DNA from: Incurvaria masculella
Lineage: Eukaryota > Arthropoda > Insecta > Lepidoptera > Incurvariidae
Assembly: GCA_946894095.1 (NCBI GenBank)
Contig: OX335653.1
Span: 439,001-503,000 of the forward strand
Direction of reading: 5' to 3'
Length of the DNA: 64,000 nucleotides
Positions 32,201-40,989 of this stretch are shown here, piece after piece. The position numbers and the translations under genes are program-made. The first letter of the stretch is position 1. Every line of letters starts with the position of its first letter. Under the pieces are notes generated by a model, which was given only the letters and a program-made list of their open reading frames with translations, was not told the DNA's origin and made no database searches.

Positions 32201-35200
32201 TTTCATTTTGTGTACGGTAAGCCCATAGATAATCCGCGCATTAAATGTTGACAGTTCACTCTGAATAAGACTGTCAGTGTTTAAGTCGATAGAGAGGTAT
32301 TATCAATGTATATAAGTCAATGGGTATTATACACTCACAAGGCAGCTGAGACGAGCTTCAGCAGGCAAAAGCTGAGCCAGTCGGGGGCGAAGCTGGCGGC
32401 CAGGCCGAAGACGAAGCCCACCCCCATCCCCAGCAGCAGCATGCGGCGACGACCCAGCGTGTCCGCCGCCAGGCCCCACACGTACGACATGCACACCACG
32501 CCTGCGACACGACACTACATGACACCCTCAGAGCAACTGGCGAGGCCGAGGGTGTGACCAAACCCCCTTCCCCAGTAGCAGCATGCGGCGACGACCCAGC
32601 GTGTCCGCCGCCACGCCCCACACGTACGACATGCACACCACGCCTGCGACACGACACTACATGACACCCTCAGAGCAACTGGCGAGGCCGAGGGTGTGAC
32701 CAACCCCATCCCCAGCAGCAGCATGCGGCGACGACTCAGCGTGTCCGCCGTCAGGCCCCACACGTACGACATGCACACCACGCCTGCGACACGACATTAC
32801 ATGACACCCTGAGAGCAACTGGCGAGGCCGAGGGTGTGACCAAACCCCATCCCCCGCACCAGCATGCGGTGACGACCCAGCGTGTCCGCCGCCAGGCCCC
32901 ACACGTACGACATGCACACCACGCCTGCGACACGACACTACATGACACCCTCAGAGCAACTGGCGAGGCCGAGGGTGTGACCAAACCCCATCCCCAGCAG
33001 CAGCATGCGGCGACGACCCAGCGTGTCCGCCGCCAGGCCCCACACGTACGACATGCACACCACGCCTGCGACACGACACTACATGACACCCTCAGAGCAA
33101 CTGGCGAGGCAGAGGGTGTGACCAAACCCCATCCCCAGCAGCAGCATGCGGCGACGACCCAGCGTGTCCGCCGCCAGGCCCCACACGTACGACATGCACA
33201 CCACGCCTGCGACACGACACTACATGACACCCTCAGAGCAACTGGCGAGGCCGAGGGTGTGACCAAACCCCATCCCCAGCAGCAGCATGCGGCGACGACC
33301 CAGCGTGTCCGCCGCCAGGCCCCACACGTACGACATGCACACCACGCCTGCGACACGACACTACATGACACCCTCAGAGCAACTGGCGAGGCAGAGGGTG
33401 TGACCAAACCCCATCCCCAGCAGCAGCATGCGGCGACGACCCAGCGTGTCCGCCGCCAGGCCCCACACGTACGACATGCACACCACGCCTGCGACACGAC
33501 ACTACATGACACCCTCAGAGCAACTGGCTAGGCCGAGGGTGTGACCAAACCCCATCCCCAGCAGCAGCATGCGCGATGACCCAGCGTGTCCGCCGCCAGG
33601 CCCCACACGTACGACATGCACACCACGCCTGCGACACGACACTACATGACACCCTCAGAGCAACTAACGAGGCCGAGGGTGTGACCAAACCCCATCCCCA
33701 GCAGCAGCATGCGGCGACGACCCAGCGTGTCCGTCGCCAGGCCCCACACGTACGACATGCACACCACGCCTGCGACACGACACTACATGACACCCTCAGA
33801 GCAACTGGCGAGGCCGAGGGTGTGACCAAACCCCATCCCCAGCAGCAGCATGCGGCGACGACCCAGCGTGTCCGCCGCCAGGCCCCACACGTACGACATG
33901 CACACCACGCCTGCGACACGACACTACATGACACCCTCAGAGCAACTGGCTAGGCCGAGGGTGTGACCAAACCCCATCCCCAGCAGCAGCATGCGGCGAC
34001 GACCCAGCGTGTCCGCCGCCAGGCCCCACACGTACGACATGCACACCACGCCTGCGACACGACACTACATGACACCCTCAGATCAACTGGCGAGGCCGAG
34101 GGTGTGACCAAACCCCATCCCCAGCAGCAGCATGCGGCGACGACCCAGCGTGTCCGCCGCCAGGCCCCACACGTACGACATGCACACCACGCCTGCGACA
34201 CGACACTACATGACACCCTCAGAGCAACTGGCGAGGCCGAGGGTGTGACCAAACCCCATCCCCAGCAGCAGCATGCGGCGTCCACATAGAGTGTCTGCCT
34301 AGCAATATATCATTACTTCGCATAATGCAGTTATGCAAAAAAGACCGTTCGAAAGTTGAACGTATTATGTTACGTGGTGTCGGATCGTGATAATTTGAAT
34401 AAACTCACCGATAAGCGGTAGCGCTGACAGCAGCGCCTTTTGGTTGTTATCGAGACGCATTTCACATGCGGCGTTAGGCAACACGAGGCTCACGCCGTAC
34501 AGGTCCACCGCCATGCCCAGCAGCAGCAGCGAGCACAGCGTCTGCACGCCGGCGCTGTACCTCCCGAACCCTGCCGGTATAGGTATACATTTCACATGCG
34601 GCATTAGGCAGCACGAGGCTCACGCCGTACAGGTCCACCGCCATGCCCAGCAGCAGCAGCGAGCACAGCGTCTGCACGCCGGCGCTGTACCTCCCGAACC
34701 CTACCGGTATAGGTATACATTTCACATGCGGCGTTAGGCAACACGAGGCTCACGCCGTACAGGTCCACCGCCATGCCCGGCAGCAGCAGCGAGCACAGCG
34801 TCTGCACGCCGGCGCTGTACCTTCCGAACCCTCCCGGTATAGATATACATTTCACATGCGGCATTAGGCAGCACGAGGCTCACGCCGTACAGGTCCACCG
34901 CCATGCCCAGCAGCAGCAACGAGCACAGCGTCTGCACGCCGGCGCTGTATCTTCCGAACCCTGCCGGTATAGGTATACATTTCACATGCGGCGTTAGGCA
35001 GCACGAGGCTCACGCCGTACAGGTCCACCGCCATGCCCAGCAGCAGCAGCGAGCACAGCGTCTGCACGCCGGCGCTGTACCTCCCGAACCCTGCCGGTAT
35101 AGGTATACATTTCACATGCGGCGTTAGGCAGCACGAGGCTCACGCCGTACAGGTCCACCGCCATGCCCAGCAGCAGCAGCGAGCACAGCGTCTGCACGCC

Positions 35201-35609
35201 GGCGCTGTACCTCCCGAACCCTGCCGGTATAGGTATACATTTCACATGCGGTATTCCGCAGCACCAGGCTAACATCAACTAGATGCTTAGTCAGGTACAG
35301 TTTCAGAATTACCTAAAAAAAACTAACATAATGCTGCCATAACCGTTTCCGCTGCCAACACCATATAAAACCAATGCAGTGCATTCTAAGTGATAACCCA
35401 CCAGCTAGGTTCAGAGCTTCGTCGAAGGGAACTGCGCGGGGCTCGACGGTGCCGGCGGAAGCGGAAGTCGGCTCGGGGGCGGCACCGGAAGCGGAAACTG
35501 TGTACACGCCCGCCCCACCAGTGCCGTCGTGGCTCTCGTCCATCCACTTGTTGCTATTTCGTGGATTCATCATAGAATCTTTGTGCTTTTTTTGAGAATT
35601 ACTGTTCAC
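17050..35609 (-). CDS. SV2-like MFS transporter, nine exons, 572 residues
   Basis: A major facilitator with 12 membrane segments, of the insect group annotated as synaptic vesicle glycoprotein 2-like or organic ion transporters; the substrate is unknown. Exons: 35402-35609, 34409-34570, 32339-32501, then 4-7 from one of two duplicate blocks (A: 24869-24990, 21984-22228, 20000-20154, 19274-19412), 17700-17983, 17050-17290. All phases join, and the total is 1,719 nt, exactly 573 codons with stop. Family marks: VPFDEALNLAGFGRYS before TM1, LAADTLGRRR in the TM2-3 loop, TPKFLLNRG after TM6, LFRPPLLRHS before TM7, DAAGRRR in the TM8-9 loop and ELYPTYLR before TM11. Four exons have tandem arrays at their acceptors, and the C-terminus ends in SINE sequence. 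Confidence 0.88.
17291..17660 (-). repeat. Three degenerate upstream copies of exon 9 5' end
   Basis: Units of about 140 bp at roughly 17,340-17,440, 17,470-17,560 and 17,580-17,655 repeat the GGCGGTGT to ATCGCGTGGCT part of exon 9 (for example ATGGCGTGTCGTGGCAGCAG). They lie in the intron before exon 9. None has the 3' half of the exon. Confidence 0.75.
17700..17983 (-). CDS. Transporter exon 8 (TM8-10)
   Basis: Acceptor TTGCTCAG/AGTCAA, donor TTGAG/GTTAGT. Encodes the second cytoplasmic-loop signature VVDAAGRRRTT, two further spans and the ELYPTYLR motif. Codon-rich GC sequence stands out from the AT-rich introns. Confidence 0.9.
18054..18330 (+). mobile_element. 'CGGCCAAGTGCGAGTC' lepidopteran repeat element
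   Basis: Begins CCCGGCCAAGTGCGAGTCGG, a perfect small palindrome around GTGCGAGTC/GACTCGCAC, includes GATACAGCCCTGTGACAGAC and ends at GGGTACGGAACCC. Further copies lie at 38.1, 46.96, 53.08 and 53.39 kb. No ORF. Confidence 0.8.
18331..19160. repeat. 49-bp minisatellite array in the exon 7-8 intron
   Basis: About 16 head-to-tail units built on TTGTACTTTCTTAGACCTAT and GCAAGTTAGATTGGAAAAG. Left units are near-identical; units at the right end are 48 bp or diverged. The small ORFs across it on both strands are artefacts of the repeat. One breakpoint of the 6.55-kb duplication falls inside it. Confidence 0.9.
19274..19412 (-). CDS. Transporter exon 7, copy A
   Basis: Acceptor TGCTTGCAG/GGCGAC, donor GATACG/GTACGA, 139 nt ending in phase 0. 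Encodes ATSYTMWVPSLTNMYF, the end of TM7, and a lumenal or extracellular stretch with GKTFCEVASRAAV. Confidence 0.85.
19413..19999. other. Intron between exons 7 and 6 (copy A)
   Basis: No gene. Contains a 10-bp perfect inverted repeat, CCACGGAGGA ... TCCTCCGTGG, at about 19,754-19,782. The same sequence recurs at +6,555. Confidence 0.5.
20000..20154 (-). CDS. Transporter exon 6, copy A
   Basis: Acceptor CCTCCAACAG/GTGAAG, donor ACCAC/GTGAGT, 155 nt. Encodes VKRVFLQETARPDSAGSSLA, then RLVWEQTAPLFRPPLLRHSL and the start of TM7, typical of the central loop of SV2-like proteins. Confidence 0.88.
20155..21842 (-). repeat. Exon 6-derived tandem array, 174 bp x 9 plus partial units (copy A)
   Basis: Each unit holds the exon 6 acceptor and its first part. 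It differs from the real exon by a TAG in place of the Gln codon after VWE and by a 32-base insertion flanked by an 8-base repeat (GGTCGGAA). The outermost unit at about 21,750-21,842 lacks the insertion and carries TTG instead of TAG. The 174-base period is a multiple of 3, so long spurious ORFs cross it. Confidence 0.93.
21846..21978 (+). mobile_element. SINE tail at the exon 5 donor (copy A)
   Basis: Shared SINE tail (TATGTGGTGTGTTAGGCTAA, then CCATCCATGTCCAGTTACAT and A(8)). Its poly(A) ends five bases from the exon 5 splice junction on the other strand. Confidence 0.8.
21984..22228 (-). CDS. Transporter exon 5, copy A (TM5-6)
   Basis: Acceptor TGTCTAG/TGATAG, donor TATGCG/GTGAGT, 245 nt. 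Encodes IALPVLPLTF, WRLLLQAASLPAGVGVAMLL and DETPKFLLNRGDEARALDVL, the conserved segment after TM6. Confidence 0.9.
22596..24519 (+). pseudogene. Dead non-LTR retrotransposon: RT plus C-terminal nuclease (copy A)
   Basis: Pieces of one polyprotein in order: RT with GCQQGDPLGPAIFSLAI and YLDDD (22,596-23,141), a thumb-like region interrupted by a MITE, a zinc motif CQCGAMVDQLGHHGLSC, then a nuclease-like segment with GKRPNGMTLIPW and WDATCVDTVAPSH to TAA at 24,519. The 5' half of the RT is gone. Breaks include a stop after KLLNNI, a 19-base tandem repeat (GAATGACGCTCATTCCGTG twice, about 24,114-24,151) that shifts the frame, and a further frame change before WDATC. The family usually has RPDG; here it is RPNG. 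The C-terminal nuclease suggests an R2/R4-like branch; the clade is uncertain. Confidence 0.75.
23263..23419. mobile_element. 157-bp MITE nested in the dead retrotransposon (copy A)
   Basis: Inverted ends CGGTTGCACGAAG... and, reversed, CCGAGTGCACGAAAG..., with CTTAG repeated on both sides (23258-23262, 23420-23424). Removing it rejoins LLEDL-DSMIREML in frame. Confidence 0.75.
24600..24735 (-). mobile_element. tRNA-type SINE head of a second subfamily (copy A)
   Basis: Reads GCGGCTCGTAGCTCAGGGG (A box) and GGATTTGATCCCC (B box) on the minus strand, then a short unrelated body. Recurs at about 31,155-31,290. Confidence 0.6.
24869..24990 (-). CDS. Transporter exon 4, copy A
   Basis: Acceptor TGTATGTAG/TTCAGC, donor CATCTCAG/GTAAAA, 122 nt. 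Encodes SASANAVGVVYLGELTPPRH and RSRLIFLMFSFASYTQLFIS (TM4 end and TM5), with the YLGE motif of SV2-like proteins. Confidence 0.9.
25085..25715. repeat. 49-bp minisatellite, copy B part
   Basis: Right-hand part of the minisatellite as carried by the duplication; about 12 units, matching 18,530-19,160. Confidence 0.9.
25829..25967 (-). CDS. Transporter exon 7, copy B
   Basis: Identical to exon 7 copy A as far as I compared, with intact splice sites. Confidence 0.8.
26555..26709 (-). CDS. Transporter exon 6, copy B
   Basis: Identical to copy A, with intact acceptor and donor. Confidence 0.82.
26710..28397 (-). repeat. Exon 6-derived 174-bp array, copy B
   Basis: Same nine full units and same partial ends as copy A. 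Equal copy number in such an unstable array implies a very recent duplication or an assembly artefact. Confidence 0.92.
28401..28533 (+). mobile_element. SINE tail at the exon 5 donor (copy B)
   Basis: Duplicate of the SINE tail at 21,846-21,978. Confidence 0.78.
28539..28783 (-). CDS. Transporter exon 5, copy B (TM5-6)
   Basis: Identical to copy A, with intact splice sites. Confidence 0.83.
29151..31074 (+). pseudogene. Dead non-LTR retrotransposon, copy B
   Basis: Duplicate of the broken RT/nuclease element at 22,596-24,519, with the same stops, the same 19-base repeat and the same nested MITE. Confidence 0.75.
29818..29974. mobile_element. 157-bp nested MITE, copy B
   Basis: Duplicate of the MITE at 23,263-23,419, again between CTTAG repeats. 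Confidence 0.72.
31155..31290 (-). mobile_element. tRNA-type SINE head, copy B
   Basis: Duplicate of the minus-strand SINE at 24,600-24,735. Confidence 0.55.
31424..31545 (-). CDS. Transporter exon 4, copy B
   Basis: Identical to copy A. As the copy nearest exon 3 it is the natural splice partner of the 32,339 donor. Confidence 0.85.
31639..32338. other. Intron between exons 4B and 3
   Basis: No gene. A small foldback at 32,173-32,244 has arms TTAATACGCGGATTAT and ATAATCCGCGCATTAA, probably a short MITE. Confidence 0.5.
32339..32501 (-). CDS. Transporter exon 3 (TM2-4)
   Basis: Acceptor GTGTCGCAG/GCGTGG, donor GCCTT/GTGAGT, 163 nt. Encodes VVCMSYVWGLAADTLGRRRM, the MFS loop signature (G-x-x-x-D-x-x-G-R-R-R), then a span ending SFCLLKLVSAA. 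Confidence 0.9.
32502..34285 (-). repeat. Exon 3-derived tandem array, 141 bp x about 13
   Basis: Units repeat the acceptor and the first 85 or so bases of exon 3 (through GRRRMLLLGMG) followed by intron sequence. Spacing is 140-142 bases, counted by ATGCGGCGAC at 32441, 32583, 32723, 32864, 33005 and on to 34273. The last unit breaks off at 34,285. In the exon frame each unit meets a stop (ATG TAG) just before the next acceptor. Because 141 = 3 x 47, other frames stay open on both strands and give spurious ORFs. Confidence 0.94.
34409..34570 (-). CDS. Transporter exon 2 (TM1)
   Basis: Acceptor ATACCGGCAG/GGTTCG, donor CTTATCG/GTGAGT, 162 nt. Encodes GFGRYSAGVQTLCSLLLLGM, the rest of TM1 and LPNAACEMRLDNNQKALLSA, like the Ala-x-Cys-Asp/Glu segment after TM1 in SV2-like proteins. 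Confidence 0.9.
34461..35250 (-). repeat. Exon 2-derived tandem array, 130 bp x 6
   Basis: TTCACATGCG recurs at exactly 130-base steps from 34461 to 35241. Each unit holds an acceptor-like ACCGG(C/T/G)AG and exon 2 sequence up to NAACEM, then jumps to intron sequence (TATACCTATACC). Only the 34,409-34,570 copy has the second half of the exon and a donor. Confidence 0.94.
35402..35609 (-). CDS. Transporter exon 1 (N-terminus)
   Basis: ATG at 35,609; a second pair of Met codons at residues 13-14 could also start translation. A hydrophilic N-terminus is followed by VPFDEALNLA, the helix before TM1. Donor GCTG/GTGGGT. Confidence 0.8.
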
Positions 35610-36910
35610 TTACACAAGACTTTGACGCGGGAAAAATGCGCTTAAATATTTTAAGAACTCGTTCACAGATCTGTTGTTATAAATATTAACTTCTTATCAC
35701 TTGAACCAAATCACAAGAAACTGTTTTAAAATATAAATTATATTTTCAATTATTTAATACATTTTCGTAGGGGTGTAAATGGCTTGAACAGTTGTATCTG
35801 ATGATTATTCTACGTCTGACTTCATATGCAATAGAATGATAAATCTGAACGCCAAGTCTGTTTTTATTTATTTTATCATCAGCGTGCGTTCAGTTATCTG
35901 TCTGTAATAAAACAATTTACTTGCTCTGCCTGTGCCCCTATCGGGAGCAAGGTAATTCGTTCTCTATGATGTTTTTGAAGTACAAGCAAACTACATGGAT
36001 GGGTGACCTCACTCGCTAAAAATAATTCCAAGAGTTTGACATGCAAACATTGATCGGTATTCTATCTAACCCGCCTCTACAGCCTGACAACTGAAAAAAT
36101 AATATCATGCGAGTTTAAAATAATAAAAAAAAATCGATGATGCTATCGAAATCGTTGTCCAGAAAACGAAAGGCGAAAAAGTAATAGTATTCATGATACG
36201 GAACATTTAGCGCCTAATAGAAAATTCATATTTATTTTGCATATTATCTAAAATCTTTGACAGATTCTTTACTTAGATCGAGTCGCCTGCATGCCACCTG
36301 ATGTAAGACGCGAGAAAAAAAATTAGGTCACATATTCTTTTAATGTGTGTACACAATAAACAATATATAGCTTGTATGCAGGTTTTTATTTGGACGCAAT
36401 TCTATAAAATGAGTATAATTATAGTTTCTTCACAATAATATGTCCTAACATGATTTTTTTGCCATTCTGACGCCCTTAGTTGGTTAGTTACTGCACACAG
36501 TGCGCTTCTGCTGCGATAAAAGCGACCTCGCTTCGCGCAGCAGCGAAATGTTGCACAATGTTGACGCAATATGATATTTCATCACTTCATTTAGATATAT
36601 TTGCACTTTTATTGCGTAACATGGCTAATATAACAATTTCAAAAACAATTTCACAAAATATTTGTGAAAGTTTGCACTAATAAATCAACGGATATTTACG
36701 TCGTTGTTTAAAAAACTTTAATACAAAAACATCACAGAAACAAGTTAAATTATAAAATAACGTACAGACGTAGCTTTTAATTGATTTATTTATTAAACGT
36801 AAAAATTCTAATTTACTAATAAACTAACTGAAAAGAGAGAAACAAGTTGAATGATTAAATATTGTTTGTGTTTTGAATGATCATTGTTGACAGTGTTCAC
36901 AAACGCAATC
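35610..36910. other. Upstream region of the transporter
   Basis: AT-rich. I see no clear TATA box or initiator and no other gene. Confidence 0.35.
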
Positions 36911-37110
36911 TGATGGAAAACACGGACAATTTTCCATTGCCGCTTCAAATGCTGTGGTACCAACCCAGGCGGGCTTAACCTTACCACCTAGTAGGGTAAG
37001 GGTACCTACCTACAGTTTAACATGGGTTCCGAACCTTGAACAACTCGCAGAAAATAGTGGTGTGTGACCAATGCGAGGATTTTAACCCATAACCTATAGT
37101 CCTTAAACCA
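36911..37110 (-). mobile_element. SINE fragment
   Basis: Minus-strand shared body (GATGGAAAACACGGACAAT, then ACCAACCCAGGCGGGCTTAA, then CCACCTAGTAGGG) with a poorly kept head near 37,100. Confidence 0.65.
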
Positions 37111-37618
37111 CGAGCTGTGGCAAAAAGAGTTTTTAGATTGATATTAAAACAAAACTACATCGTCATCAGTTCGTAGAATGAAATTCCCTCGATCCAGCTA
37201 ATGTTATTACTCGACTAACGCCCGTGTCCAACACCTCCAACTACAAAAATCCTTCGGTTACCTTTTTGATACACCATGTAAATATGCCATGTAACCGAAA
37301 GTTACTTATCGGATTTCAGGTAACAGGAGGTAATGAAAGAGACCCTTACCCCTGGGTCCATCGTCGATTATAGGTACAGTCATCGATATAATCTAAAACT
37401 GGTACAGTCAATTGATAAGCGAACAAATTTGTTTCTCCGTCAAATCTTATGGTTACCCAGTAATCGCTTTCACCACAGGATTTTATCCATGTATTAACTA
37501 ACTGCTAGTTAAAATTCAATTAACTCCATAATAACCATGATAATAACATTGAAATAATATTCATAAAACTGGGAGTTGTCCCTTGACTGACAGATAACTT
37601 TTACGTACTTTTACTTAG
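37111..37618. other. Intergenic sequence
   Basis: No gene or repeat recognised. Confidence 0.35.
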
Positions 37619-38026
37619 AGCGGCTCGTAGCCTAGTGGCGCGGGGACTGGCCTAGCGTACCAGAGGTCTGGGTTCGATACCGACATGCACCACTGTCTTT
37701 CTCTTTCCGAGTTCGATAAGTGCATTTCGTCACGAATGCGAGCTGCTCCATGGTTCGGAATCCATGTAAAACTGTAGGTTCCCCTACTAGGTGGTAGGGT
37801 TTAAGCCCGCCCGGGTTGGTACCATCGCATTGGATGAAAAGATGGTCGAAGCTGCAATGAAAAATTGTCCGTGTTTTCCATCCAGTTCAATGTAGCCGTG
37901 CTCATAAAGGGAAGGTCCTGGCATGGCACCTAATTCCTTAGGTAATGTGGTGTATTGGGCTAATATCATAACAGTAGTTGTGTGGTATTAGCCATCCATA
38001 TCAGGTCGCATAAAAAAAAAAAAAAA
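37619..38026 (+). mobile_element. Full-length SINE with tRNA-type head
   Basis: Best complete copy. Head GCGGCTCGTAGCCTAGTGGC (A box TAGCCTAGTGG) and GGGTTCGATACC (B box); body with CCCCTACTAGGTGGTAGGG and TTGTCCGTGTTTTCCATCC; tail AGCCATCCATATCAGG and A(14). About 408 bp. Confidence 0.88.
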
Positions 38027-38068
38027 CGTCGGTTGACTGTCAGTCAAAAGCGTTGGTGAAACCATGTT

Positions 38069-38205
38069 TAGGGTTCCGGACCCAAAGGGTGCCAAACGGA
38101 ACCCTATTACTAAGCCTCCGCTGTCCGTCCGTCTGTTACAGGGCTGTTTGTCATAAACCGCAATAGGTAGATAGCTGAAATTTTCACAGAGTGTGTATTT
38201 CTCAT
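38069..38205 (-). mobile_element. Partial 'CGGCCAAGTGCGAGTC' element
   Basis: Minus-strand half: GGGTTCCGGACCCAAAGGG through TAAGCCTCCGCTGTCCGTCC to the conserved ACAGAGTGTGT. Confidence 0.7.
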
Positions 38206-38279
38206 CTAGAACATCCGCCCCCGAAAAGCATACCTTTCTCAAGCCTTCGCAACCTTCCTATCAATCTTATCGCATATGA

Positions 38280-39010
38280 GTGCTTAATTTCAATGCAGCA
38301 ATATACCGTAATAGGTATCTACAAACCTAACAACGGTACGCTCGACCCTCCAGCTACCTTCCCATTACACTCCTATCCTCTCTGGGAAGATCTATGACCC
38401 AGTGATCCTTGTCCGTCTGAATAATCATATCAACTCGTTGAAACTATTCATCAACGAGCAGTTTGGCTCTCGGAACAAAAACTCGTGAATCCAACTTGTA
38501 CACCGCAACACGGAGTACAGCCTCAAGGGCCTCATCAAACTCCGTTACGCCAAAAGTGCGATATCACACTTCTTCGACGTGGCGACAATCTGGCACAGTT
38601 GCTTGAAATACAAGCGGTATCGTCTCCGGGTGTCAGACAAACTCATACCTCGGGATTATTTTAGAAAACGAAGATTTCGCTCTCGTCGCTCTCGTCTCCT
38701 CCGCAAGGATCCCAGCGATCCCTTCACTCTACATCGTCACCAACGATGTCCCGCGCAGGTAAAACTGCCCTCTACCGGACAGGTGTCTCTCGGCTCTCGA
38801 TCTAATACACCTCCAAAGCCACATGTGATTGGTTCTTCAGATGCTGGATGGAACGGAACCTCGAAAAAGGTGCAGCAATGTACTTCAGCCGGGGCCTCCA
38901 CGGCCATATCGGAACCTACACTCCATCACTATTCTTGGTCGACCCATCCCATGGATGTAGATTCGACTGACCTTCAAACACCACATCCAGAGCGTGCGTA
39001 ACAACGCCGC
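38280..39010 (+). pseudogene. Jockey-like reverse transcriptase remnant
   Basis: Frames must be switched several times, but the order of RT motifs is kept: VIGIYKPNNGTLDPP, then PLHSYPLWEDL/KIYDPVILVRLNNHI, then LFINEQFGSRNKNS, a stop, and RNTEYSLKGL ... FFDVATIWHSCLKYK, matching the usual FDVAKAFDKVWH block with its catalytic Asp region degraded. The 140-residue ORF here is not a gene. Confidence 0.65.
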
Positions 39011-39654
39011 GTATAAGCTTGGTCCTCTCTATTCCATGATAGGCAGAAAGGGTAAAATAGCTACCTTTCAAATGGTTATTGGCTGAAGGTAACCGATTGG
39101 GAGGTGTTTTAGTGGGTAATATAGCCTCCGATTATGCGAAAAGCTTTTCACCTACCCCGTTTGCGTGTATATTCTGAGGGGTCCAAAAAAAAAATAAACT
39201 TCGTAATAATCTAGTTCTAGCAAATTCTATTCACCTCCAATTCAAATTCGCATTACATCGGCATCATTCGGTCGCGGTTGGCATAACACCGATCTCGTCC
39301 TATCCCTTTGCAGTGGTTTGTGTTTCCTGATTGGGCGCTAAGTCAGACACTGCCGGGGGTTTCAACCTAGGGACCCTTAGGCCCTGGGGCCTAGGCGGAA
39401 GTCCGGCGCTGTCTCCAGTCCTTCCTCCCGCTTTATTTTTACATACTTCTATCTACATGCACTAGGTAAGAATCGAGTAAAAACTTTAGTAAACTAAACA
39501 TTTGTTAAATAAGCTGTGAAAAATAACATTTCTTCCCGCTCTATGCTACAGTGTTTTTGGTGCCTTCATTTTGCACTAATACGTTCTGAAGTAGATTGCC
39601 ATGTTTATTTTCGACGGCACTTGCGGAGTTTGACTCATAAATTACATTCCTCAC
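39011..39654. other. Intergenic repeats-derived sequence
   Basis: No gene. GC-rich tract at about 39,350-39,420 of unknown origin. Confidence 0.35.
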
Positions 39655-39900
39655 TCATTCATTTAAAAAGGGATTCCGATTCTTCTTCGTAACGGACAAT
39701 GGCAATTACTGCCAATTCACACAGCGAAAACTTGGTCATTTTGTGAAATCGTTTACCGCCAACTGGACGGCCGCCTGCGTGGAGGTGGGGTCTCTCCGTG
39801 CCGGCGACGACGGCAAGCGCGGGTACGGGGAGACACGGGTGGGACGCTCGGCTGGACGTGCCCCGTAAGGGATTTGTACAGTCGTTTCCTCTCAATTATG
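39655..39900 (-). pseudogene. Harbinger-like (HARBI1-type) N-terminal fragment, copy 1
   Basis: Encodes GGKRFHKMTKFSLCELAVIA with an acidic EEES run, similar to the N-terminus of Harbinger transposase-derived proteins. Two more copies lie at 40.45 and 41.0 kb on the plus strand. The assignment rests on this short motif. Confidence 0.4.
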
Positions 39901-40119
39901 TACATTGGAAAGAGAAGGAATTCCTAAGTCCCTTTTACTTTATGGTTGACGTCAGCATGACAGAAATAGATATCAAATTTGTCTCTATTTCCGGTGTAAA
40001 GATTTCAGACGAAACGACTGTATGCACGCTACAACGGAGCTGCAACCACGGCAACGGCGCGGGAACGGTACGGGGGAGCCGTGGCGCCGCTGTCGCCCCC
40101 GCCTCCACTCAGAGCCGGT

Positions 40120-40450
40120 AGTCTAAGTTGTCACCTAAATTGGCGTTACGGCAAACCGATCGACTGGCGTTTTCAAATGTATGGAGAAATTGAAGAGCGC
40201 GCGCAGCGGGCGTTAAGCGAACTAACATTTGCGAGTCCGAGCTTGATTTGTCAGCTTACTCAACGTTGCCGTAAATACGTCGACGTTGCCATTTACGTCC
40301 ACTCCGCGTTTTCATACAAATCAGAAGTCCGCGTTTGACTTTGACAGCTTGAAGAAGTAAAACCACAGAATATCTAGTAAAAACTTGTATGGAGTTTGGA
40401 GAAAACGCCAGTCGATCGGTTTGCCGTAAACGCCAATTTAGGTGAGAACT
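40120..40450. mobile_element. MITE with about 43-bp inverted ends
   Basis: Left end CACCTAAATTGGCGTTACGG and CAAACCGATCGACTGGCG; the right end at 40,405-40,443 is its reverse complement with one or two changes. Nested between Harbinger-like fragments. Confidence 0.75.
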
Positions 40451-40700
40451 CAGACTGACCACTCAGGCCCCAGTTCAGTTGACGGCAAAACATTTCACAA
40501 AATGACCAAGTTTTTGCTGTGTGAATTGGCATACATTGCCATTGTCCTTGATGAAGAAGAATCGGAACCCATTTTCAAAACACGCACCAATCTGCTTTCT
40601 CAAATTCACACGATCGTCGTCGACTGTCACCCGCCCCGGGCCGTGCCCGTGTGAGCACAAACACAGTATTCACAAACGGGACGGCGCAGGTTCGGGCGGC
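40451..40700 (+). pseudogene. Harbinger-like N-terminal fragment, copy 2
   Basis: DGKTFHKMTKFLLCELAYIA and VLDEEESEPIFK; GC-rich flanks with CGTGCCCGTGTGAGCAC. No transposase core follows. Confidence 0.4.
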
Positions 40701-40989
40701 TCCGGAAGATAATACGCTCGGACATTCGGACACGGGAACCGTACGGCGCCCGTACCCGTTGCCGTATCGTGCCCGGTGTACCGTGAATGCTTCCATAGAT
40801 ATTGATCGGAATATTGTTTGAACGGGCCCCGATTCCGCGCCGGCCCGTACCCGCGCCGGTTTAGCGTGAATCATCCGGCGCGGCACGGGGCGACTCGGGC
40901 GGGACGTGCCCCGTACGGGATTTGTATGTACGCTAAAACGAAACTGCAATGGCGCTGGGACGCACCGTACGGAGGAGTCGTGGCTCCGT

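Noticed and set aside
32751..34289. Long ORFs on both strands at 32.7-34.3 kb
   Set aside because: Artefacts of the 141-base exon 3 array. They are out of frame with the transporter and Cys/Trp- or His/Gln-rich only because of the repeat.
38579..39001. 140-codon plus-strand ORF as a host gene
   Set aside because: Its first part continues a degraded reverse transcriptase in the same region; the rest has no family features.
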